NCBI GenBank assembly: GCA_947652115.1
Contig: OX393568.1
Span: forward strand, 21,290,144-21,354,143
Source of the DNA: Blastomussa wellsi
Taxonomy: Eukaryota > Cnidaria > Anthozoa > Scleractinia > Plerogyridae
Reading direction: 5' to 3'
DNA: 64,000 nt
Shown: positions 56,177-64,000 of the stretch, one piece after another
Layout of the letters: every line of letters starts with the position of its first letter
Numbering within the stretch: the stretch's first letter is position 1
Made by a program: the position numbers and the translations under genes
The notes under the pieces: generated by a model
Told to the model about the DNA's origin: nothing
The model's database searches: none
What the model saw: only the letters and a program-made list of their open reading frames with translations

Positions 56177-59100
56177 TTAATCTTGGATCTTCAAAATATT
56201 CTTCTTCTCTATGTCCTCCATCTCCTTCAATACATATGCAACATTGTACCGCAACTCATGAAATTTGGACGAAGATACCTACAAGGGTGCAAATGATACA
56301 CTTCTGTGAAAGGTGCTGCTGCACTTTGAATAGTATCATGGAGTTGACCATGATTTTGGTCCAAATTAGCTAAATTTAAACTTCTAATGCCTCGTCAATA
56401 CTGAAATCGTTTCTAAATCACTAATTTTATAACATCAAGTAAATTCAGAACAGTAGGATGAGGCAAAGTACATGTTATGTTAGTCCTCATTTCATATGAG
56501 ATGCAATAGAAAAGCTTGAAAACGTCAGCCCAACCTTTTCAAGTTGGCATCAATCTCGATCTTGGCCATCTGCTTGCCAAAACATCTATAAACAGTTTCT
56601 ATACATTATGATAGTCTTTCAAAGGACCTTTTATCATTATGATGCAGCTTTTGTTAACCGAAAAGCAGCCCTTGGATTTTTGATGTGTTACTAAAAATAG
56701 CACGATACTGCCACTTTAAGACAGCTAGAGAACCAAGACAAGGTGGCCAGATTCGAGCCATGGCCAGTTTCACCCCATTGTGGGCAAGAAACTTTGCTCT
56801 CATAATGCCTCTCTCCTCCCAGGTGTAGTCAAGATGAATTCCACTCAAAGCTTGAGCAATAAGTGCAAAAAATGATTAATAAAAATCCACTCATAACATG
56901 GTAAGCATTTTGTGTACTACTTGAAGCATCTCACCAAGTTCCGGGGGGAAAATTGATGAGAAATGCCCGGCTGTTTCCGTCTTCTCCAGGGATGTAGCTA
57001 AGAAATTACAAACCCGGCTCACAAACAAGCTCAGCTGGCTTTTCTGACCATTGTACCTGCAAAATTTCTTCAAGTCTTTGTTTTCTAGTGAAATTTAAGC
57101 CGGCGATAAGCTCTCTTTCAGCCGGTGAAATTAGCCGGTAGCCAGCCCTTAGCTACATCCCTGCTTCTCTACTTTCTTTTATAAGAAACACTAAAAATGT
57201 CCAGCTGCAAAACCCTATCGACCTCCTTCACAAAAACTTAATGAAACCCCTGTCAGTGTCAGTTTATTTCTTCAAGTAACCCTATGATTAATTTGTCAAG
57301 CATTCTTGGGAAAACTAATGTCAAACCTGATTAAAATACGGACAACTTCAAATTCAGTTAATTTCTCTGGTGGGGTCAGCTTGAGAGCTTATGTCTCAAC
57401 GGTATTCAAAATGTTACCATGCTATGAGGTTTTCTTGGTAACTTCATCCATGCCATCTTAAATGCGTACCAGCAACTTTAATGCTGGGAGGTAACCAGCA
57501 TCCCATCCAGGGGGAGTAGAAATACCAGGATAAGCTCCGACAGTATGTACCATTTGGGCCGATGCAACTTTATCTTTACAGAAGCCAACTTTTTTAAGTG
57601 ATGGGTTCTAAAAAATCTCTTAAATGACATAACACTCACCTCAAATGTGTGGATTTTTCCATCACTAAGTTTAAGCTCCATGAGCACTGAAGGCTCAAGC
57701 ACTCGGTTGAGAGCACTGAAAGGTGAAGTATGTAAATAACTTAATAGCCCAGATATTAAGGTCCCCAGATTTGCAGATTGCTTTTGGGGCCTCCAAAGAC
57801 TAGACATTAGTTGTCTACAACTATTTGTCACTGACAAATGAATTTTATCAATTGGTTGAAAAGCTCAATCCAGAAACTTAGAATCCAATGTGGGCTGAGT
57901 TTGTTGTTGGTTCTCTCCTCGCTTCGAGGGTTTTTCTCCTGGTTCTCCGGTTTTCTTCCCTCCTCAAAAACCAAAATTTCTAAATTCCAATTCGACCTTG
58001 ATAGAGGACCCACATGAAAAGCAGTTGAGACTGACATGGCTTCCTCTCTAAATATTGTTATTTATTTTTAAACCCTAAAAAAATCAAACTGAAGTACGTC
58101 ATTTTCCCATAGTAATAGCCCAGATATTAAAGGGCCCTAGTCAGCCTCCGCCATTTTCGATGGCATCGAAATTATGGAAATTGTATAGTGAAACTAACAG
58201 TGTTCTGGAAGATGCAAGCATTCCAAACAATGGAGTGTTAGTTCCTAATGACTAAGTCAGGCCAGTGCGAGCTAAGGAAATAACGTTCACTATGCATGCT
58301 AATAACACTGACCACTCACCACATAGTTACAATAGTTGCCAACAACTAAACCAATTATTCCCACACAGAGAAAAAGACTAAGCACTTTCCCTTTTCAAAA
58401 AGGGGAAACTGCCTGGTTGTCAATATCTAAACATAAGCATTTAGTTGTGGTCTACTCATCTCACACTATGTTTTTTCCTTGAGCAACATCAAGTTGGAGA
58501 TAATTAATTATTTAATTATTTTCAACAACTAAATGTGTTGTCCATATGGCACTTTGCCCTTGAAACATCCTGTCTACATGTACACCTTTTATTCTCGTTG
58601 TCATAATAGTTTTCGCCTGAAGTGACTGTCTGTCTTCCCAGGCATCCATATTTTCATTTGGCTGTGTGTTGTCAAGCCAGTGCTTTCAAAAAGCAATGGA
58701 AAGTGTTTGCTACTTTGCTTAGAAAGGTCAACCACTTTTTGTCCAAATTTGAAGAAATTAAAGATTCTCAAAAATTAGTCGGTTACTCTACTCAAACCAG
58801 TTGCCCACTTCAAATTTTATTGATTTCCCTGGGTCAAACATAATTTGATAGTTCATATGTTCAGATGCCATTTCGAAAGGCTGATGATATCACATATTGT
58901 TATACATTTCTCTCTGGGGGTATATAATTGTATTTTCTCTAGCCCTCAAGGGTACCTTTTATATATCAACATCTTGCAGGGCACGAAATTAACTTTTTTT
59001 CAAGGAGCCATCTGGTTCCTTAATTTTCCAAAGTGGTCGCCAAGACCAAAAAGTTAGGAGCCATTTTTCACATGGAAGGTGTCGCCATGGTTGGAAGAGT

Positions 59101-62100
59101 ATGGAATGTTGCGAGCCCGCAATATGCATTGTTAGCAAAAGGGACATTTCATTTTGCAATATACAACGTAACATTTAGAAAATCGAAGATGGCGGATGTT
59201 GACATGTTCGGTTCAAAGCATTCGTGACGATTTTGCTTAGCAGACCTCATCGTTCGCACCGATTCGTCTACCTTAAAGCTTTATTTCGTTGAAAAATACA
59301 TCAAGGTAAGATATACAAAGCCCAAAGAGTTCTGGTCGCCAACTTGGTGACTAATTTTTGAATCTTGGTCGCCAGCACAGTAATTTTAGTCACATTGGCG
59401 ACTGTATAAGGCGCAATTTCATGCACTGTCTTGGAGAAAATCGCAGAACTGCTGGAAACAGTGTTGGTTTGACTAACCTTGTGGATATAGCAACATCAAC
59501 TCGCCATCTAAGTGAGTCTAAGGTTGGAAGATGATTTCTGTTTTCAAGGGCAGCAGCATCAAATTCTGATCGTCTGAAAAATTTATTAATGTAACATTGA
59601 TAATATTAATTAATTATATTTATTTACCAGATACACTGTAAGTCTAATAACTATCTTGCAAAGACAGTGCTTCTTGCAGAACACTGATTCTATTCCCTAT
59701 AAGTGAAATGTCTGAGATTGGAGAAGAGACATTGAGTGATCAATGACAGCATGATCCAGATCTTACGGAAATTGTTTTTAAAACTTTTTATGCACAAATG
59801 TTGTGGACTTCAAATCTTCTTCAGATCTCAATCATGTCCTAATTGCATTGGTTGTTACTCATTTCGATAGAAATGCTACCTGGATGTAGATGGCCCAGAG
59901 CAAGTGACCAGTTCTGGTTAGAGAACAAGCCAGAGGTCACTGTGTAGTGTTTGGCCTGTTTAACACAGCAATGTAACATGAAAATAATGGTGTCCCTCCA
60001 CCCAGGGGTATAAATGCACATGACAAGCTGTTAGCTGGCTCCAGGATTGTGTGGGTCAATTTTGTCTCAATACAGGCTTTACCTGACTGTGTCATTAGAA
60101 TGGAATTTCAGACGCTACATCAAGGTACCGTTACATTTCAAATAGTCAAAAGCCACAGACCTGTCAAATCCTCAGAGACAGATCCTAACTGAAAATAGTA
60201 ATACTGCACACTCCTAATGTGACAATCATGCAGTTATGTGCTTGCAAATCTGGTGCCACTTCCAAAGCATGGTACAAGCACTTAATCAACTCATTACTGG
60301 AATCACAAGCCTTACTTTTCTCCAAACACAATGCTTGAAAGATCAGGAACCAGCTCTCCAGGAATCCTTCAAACAAAACAGTGAAACCTGTTTAGCATCA
60401 CTAGCCTATTCAGTTAGAAAACAGCACTGCATTCAAAGTTATTTATTATAATTATTTCTACGAAAAATCAAATATAAATGTTGAGAAACATCAAAATACT
60501 TTTGTTCCATGCTAATGATGGAGGATAATACAGTTAATGATGTATATAAAAAAACAGCACGCAATGCAAAAAACAAAAAGAAAATTAACATGAATAAAAG
60601 TAGCTGTTGTCGTTGCATCATACTGCAGTGTGACATCCGATAATCATATATGATACTAAGAGCCACTCAGCTGTGAGTATCCTCAGGTCAAACACGGTCT
60701 TATTCACACAGCTTTAAATGAAGAGATGTCAGGTTTCGAAATAATCAAATCTGATTTGTCTCTTTTGTTTATACTTTGTATCAGTCCTTCCTAACTACCC
60801 AGGTTTACTTTGCTTGTGTTCTATGTGCAAAATAAGGGTGACTTTCCTTAACTGTACGTTTCCCACCCAGCAGTATTCTTTGATTGACAAGCCCCATAGA
60901 GAACCCAAAACACGCCTGCCAGCATTAAGCTTTGTCGTTTGACATCATAAGGAATGACGTCATCGCTTAAAATCAAAGCAACAAACAGAGTATTACAGAA
61001 TAATAATCTACCTGTGAATTAGAGTAAGTAGATGAAAAAATAATTGCCTTACTTTAGCTCTAAAAGGTCTGCTTTAAACTGCTCTGGTTTTAATGAAGTC
61101 TGAGGCAAACGCAGAGCACTGCGTAGTAGAGAATAAAGTCCAGCGTACAGACAAGATAGTGTGTCTTCGGTTACGGTGTCTGACTGAAGTCTCTGCAGTA
61201 AACCATCCTCAGGAACCTTGCCCTCTAAAACCGTGACAATCACTGAAAAAAAAAAAGAAAATAAAACTATTGGCTGAACGGCTCAGTCCAGAATCCAATG
61301 TGTGTTGAGTTTGTTGTTGGTTCTCTCCTCGCTCCAAGGGTTTTTCTCCTGGTTCTCCCGTTTTCCCCCTCCTCAAAACCAACATTTTTAAATTCCAATT
61401 CGACCTTGATAGAGGAACAGCATGAAAAACAGTTAAGGATGATACAGCTTCCTCTCTAAATATTGTTATTCATTTTTAAACCCTTAAAAAAATTCAAACT
61501 GAAGTATGTCATTTTCCCTCCCTTATTTTATACTGAACTCAAAAAAATGGAAATTGATACTCTATAATTGACAAGCAAGACCATGTGCATGCACAGGAAC
61601 TACATCGGTTTATGTAGGGAATTTGGAACTTTATTTAAACTTTGGTCCTGAGAATTGAAGTTGCGTTTACACAAATGCGGTTTTATTTGTAACCACATTG
61701 CTTCCAATGCATTTACGCCTCTCGTTTACACAGCGCCGAATTGAAACAGGGTAGTTTTGGAAACACTCACTGTTAAAAGGGGAGCGTTTTCAAAACAACA
61801 CGGTTTCATTTCTCGTGTAAACGCCTGAAATAAAGAAACCGCATCGATCTGAAAACCACTGCGTATTAGCGTGAAAATGGCTGCTTCTCAAATAGTAAAC
61901 ATGGTCAACGCACGGAAGGCAGCCCTTGCTTATCCAAAACGCTTTGGAAAACAGTCTTGGAAAACGGTTAGATGGGCTCTGTGTAAACACTTTGAAACCA
62001 TGTCATTTTCGATGCAGTTGAAACCGTGTCGACTGGAAAACGTGTTTGTGTAAATGTAGCCTGAGAGTTTTAAAAGTGAGAGTAGGAACTCTCTTGCCCA

Positions 62101-62819
62101 CCATGCTTCTTGCAAAACTAAGGCCCTGTTTATATGAACAGAGGATACCCCTATCTCTAGAATCACCCTCCTTTCAGGTAAAATAAGTTGTGGCTCCTAG
62201 CCTAAAGCCAATGATACACGGTTCAACATCTTTCAACTTTTGTTAATCAACAAATGTTGAACATCATTGCGACATGTTGAAACGTTTTTGCGTTTTCCCA
62301 CGACGTTCAACAAACGGCAAACTGTTGAACGGAATAGAGCCGAGCTCTATTTCCTTTCAACAACGTTCAACAAAGTTCAACATGTTGAATGGCATATTTC
62401 AACATTCAACATCACATGATACACTGTTCAACATTTGTCGCAACATTTGTTGCTCAACAAATGTTGAACCGTGTATAATTGGCTTAAGTTGCTAGGATCA
62501 TCCTAGCAGCGCGACAGGTTTTCAGCTTTGCATTTGGCCCTAGCGCTAGGGTCAACTTATCCAGCTGTACAACTGGAATGATGGCATGGTTCCCTCATAC
62601 AGCTAGGTACCTTAGCTTAGAGGACGAAGAAGTCCACGAAACAGCCAAATGCAAAACACTATTTTGAGGCATCTTACCTTGCAAAATCTTCCTAAACAAA
62701 GCTTTATCTATTGTTGTTAGATGTGGTACCATTCGCTTTATTTCATCTGGAATTCTTGCACCCACAAACAAGGTATTTTCCGTCAACGGAATGGTAGAAC
62801 TGGCGCGTTCACGCGCCAT
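56177..62819 (-). CDS. COMMD5: COMM domain-containing protein 5
   Basis: Minus-strand exons in order: 62819-62678, 61242-61053, 59573-59478, 57715-57640, 56278-56177; GT-AG, 201 aa (human 224). COMMD proteins assemble into the ring of the Commander/CCC complex in endosomal recycling and modulate NF-kB and cullin-RING ligases. The N-terminal helical domain shows VGARIPDEIKRM and FRKILQ; exon 2 has LRLPQTSLKPEQF, close to the human COMMD5 LRLPPTSLKPDTF. The COMM domain is about residues 130-201: LRWRVDVAIST, LEPSVLMELKLSDGKIHTFE, then FHELRYNVAYVLKEMEDIEK near the end. The start ATG lies in AAGATGGCGCG, a YY1-like context. The gene is convergent with LONRF. Confidence 0.96.
57856..58110 (+). 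repeat. Dispersed 255-bp repeat, copy A
   Basis: AGTTTGTTGTTGGTTCTCTC, GGGTTTTTCTCCTGGTTCTC, CTAAATTCCAATTCGACCTT, CCTCTCTAAATATTGTTATT. About 85-90 percent like 61262-61515. It lies in COMMD5 intron 3. Its form (CTCCTGGTTCTCCGGTTTTC) suggests a SINE tail domain. Confidence 0.7.
59000..59410. other. Stretch with repeated TGGTCGCCA words in COMMD5 intron 3
   Basis: AAGTGGTCGCCAAGACCAAA near 59032, TTCTGGTCGCCAACTTGGTG near 59331, CTTGGTCGCCAGCACAG near 59364. The middle has a run AAATCGAAGATGGCGGATG. Probably a decayed dispersed repeat; no gene could be supported. Confidence 0.3.
61262..61515 (+). repeat. Dispersed 255-bp repeat, copy B
   Basis: Same sequence and same orientation as 57856-58110. 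It lies in COMMD5 intron 1, about 20 bp from the exon 2 acceptor tract. Confidence 0.7.
61655..62065. mobile_element. TIR element, TTGCGTTTACACAAA ends
   Basis: Left GTTGCGTTTACACAAATGCG; right CGTGTTTGTGTAAATGTAGC. Inner words GTTTTGGAAACAC / CTTGGAAAACGG and CGTTTACA recur. It lies in COMMD5 intron 1. Confidence 0.55.
62120..62560. mobile_element. CTAGG-type TIR element split by a nested MITE
   Basis: Left GGCCCTGTTTATATGAACAG and GGCTCCTAGC; right GCTAGGATCATCCTAGCAGC and GGCCCTAGCGCTAGGGTCAA. It is a relative of the element at 20977-21457, interrupted by 62201-62487. Confidence 0.45.
62201..62487. mobile_element. Nested MITE with AACATTTGTTG hairpin arms
   Basis: Left AAAGCCAATGATACACGGTT then CAACAT; right ATGTTGAACCGTGTATAATT then GGCTTAA. 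Many internal copies of TTCAACA/TGTTGAA make the whole 285 bp self-complementary. Confidence 0.75.
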
Positions 62820-64000
62820 CTTGGATTTCACTCTCGTCCCAGACTTCTTTCGTCACAAGATCCATGGCGAGGCTATCGCAGGATCTATTTTTGCGATCTG
62901 ATGCTAAAAACACGAACGGTGCATTTGCTTGCTGATAATTTTGCTGATATGCATTCCAGTTGTTTGTCACAGACTCGCGGCACTTGCTCTGATGCCACGT
63001 TCAAGATGTCGCGCCCAAGACTGCCTAAATTTGGCTTACATTGATTGAATATAGAGGTCATAGACGTTAACAACGCAACATAAATTTACCAGATTTTGTG
63101 GCGAAAACGCAGAAAAAATTCAAAATAAAAATGTTCTTCATCGACTTTGAGTCTGAAGAATGTTCTTGATACTTTCATAAAATTTTGGCTAATTTCAGTT
63201 TCAACGTTCTTACAAAAAAGGTTCTTATATAAAAAAAGGGTGTAGATGAGAACGCTCTTCTTTCCTCTGAGACATTTCATGTACTCATACACTTAACTTT
63301 TTTGAAACTGCAATAAAGAAGTCTACAAAAGACACTAAGTTTTTTTTAAAATTCAAGTAAAGAAGATATTTAAATATGGGAACACCAGAAGTCGAACCCG
63401 CGACACACGATTCAAGAAGCTTCCACCTAAACCACTACACCATTGAAGCACTGGCTGCAAAGACCCCAACTTTGCAACTTTAAAATACTGCAAGTCTGAG
63501 TTTTCGAAAAGTTGCGATTTCGGTCACCGATTTCACAGTTGCGGGATACGAGAGGACGAAAAGCCAATCCGCTAAGGAACAATTAAGTACAGTTGCGGTT
63601 TACAAACGAAAGCGAAAACAAACAAACGAAGTTTGAAGGGTTAACAAAATAACCTTAAAGAGAAATAAAAACCTTAAAGGAGCAGCTATGTGTATCAAGC
63701 TTGTAGAAAATCAGAAGGATTTCTAACTATAAAAAAGTTGAAAAAGATAGCCTTCGTCGTTTCCTGATGCAGCACATTTTTCGTTACCAAAACAGTTTGA
63801 ATTTTATAAAGTGCGACACCACCCTAGCGCGAGCGTTCATAATCCATTCGAAAAGAAAATGAAAGAAAACAACTGTTTCTTATTTTTTTTTTTTTACTGG
63901 TTACCTAAAACAAAGCTTTTTGACAATTAACCAAGTAGTGTTGTATCATTCAAAACCAATAATAAACATAAAGAGAAAATAAAAACTATGTATGTATATC
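62820..64000. other. Upstream side of COMMD5 to window end
   Basis: The first 100-200 bp should hold the COMMD5 promoter. The rest is AT-rich with no supported coding exon; the plus-strand frame 62721-63044 overlaps COMMD5 exon 1 in antisense and is not a gene. A tRNA-like sequence lies at 63378-63455. Confidence 0.6.
63378..63455 (-). pseudogene. Degenerate tRNA-like sequence (Gln-type)
   Basis: On the minus strand: TTCAATGGTGTAGTGGTTTA (D-arm/A-box like), GCTTCTTGAATC with a possible TTG anticodon, and GCGGGTTCGACTTCTGG (B box). Neither the acceptor nor the anticodon stem pairs properly, so it is a pseudo-tRNA or the head of a SINE. Confidence 0.4.

Noticed and set aside
62721..63044. 107-codon plus frame overlapping the COMMD5 start
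   Set aside because: It is antisense to COMMD5 exon 1 and promoter, with no family pattern.

Overview
This window is eukaryotic and looks like an intron-rich, AT-rich invertebrate genome. Inference: a cnidarian, most likely an anthozoan/stony coral. The reasons are long introns with GT-AG junctions, metazoan-type INTS9, LONRF and COMMD5 genes, a multi-TIR protein of the kind expanded in anthozoans, and very dense short foldback transposons (MITEs). No ribosomal, CRISPR or prokaryotic features are present. I rebuilt four genes exon by exon from splice junctions and reading-frame continuity; all four give uninterrupted frames from ATG to stop.

Layout. (1) 1-1193: possible 3' end of an upstream gene, an F-box-like exon on the minus strand, and the INTS9 promoter/5'UTR. 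(2) 1194-19311 (+): INTS9, 24 coding exons, 661 aa, the catalytically dead beta-CASP subunit of Integrator. (3) 19312-22444: intergenic, full of foldback elements. (4) 22445-29949 (+): seven-exon gene for a 944-aa protein with an N-terminal macro-like domain, three TIR domains, an acidic/serine-rich tail and a C-terminal CaaX box (CSVL). This is the most interesting gene of the window. (5) 29950-36290: transposon-rich intergenic DNA with a 1.2-kb Mutator-like element, its 111-bp foldback derivative with perfect 9-bp target duplications, and a TTAA-bounded element nested in another element. (6) 36291-46698 (+): LONRF-family gene, 13 coding exons, 673 aa, TPR - RING - TPR - RING - Lon N-terminal domain. 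(7) 46699-56176: intergenic, dominated by about 46.5 visually identical 114-bp tandem units, each containing a complete TTAA-ended palindromic MITE, bracketed by a 298-bp duplication. (8) 56177-62819 (-): COMMD5, five coding exons, 201 aa, convergent with LONRF. (9) 62820-64000: COMMD5 promoter side and a degenerate tRNA-like sequence.

How the genes relate. INTS9 (snRNA/pausing control), LONRF (E3 ubiquitin ligase family) and COMMD5 (Commander/NF-kB/endosome family) are ordinary conserved housekeeping genes; nothing suggests they act together. The macro-TIR gene stands out: it joins an ADP-ribose-binding-type fold to TIR domains, which in other proteins cleave NAD+ to ADP-ribose products, and it appears to carry its own prenyl membrane anchor. 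The same pair of folds is used in type II Thoeris anti-phage defence (TIR enzyme plus macro-domain effector), here on a single animal polypeptide. Function is inferred, not shown.
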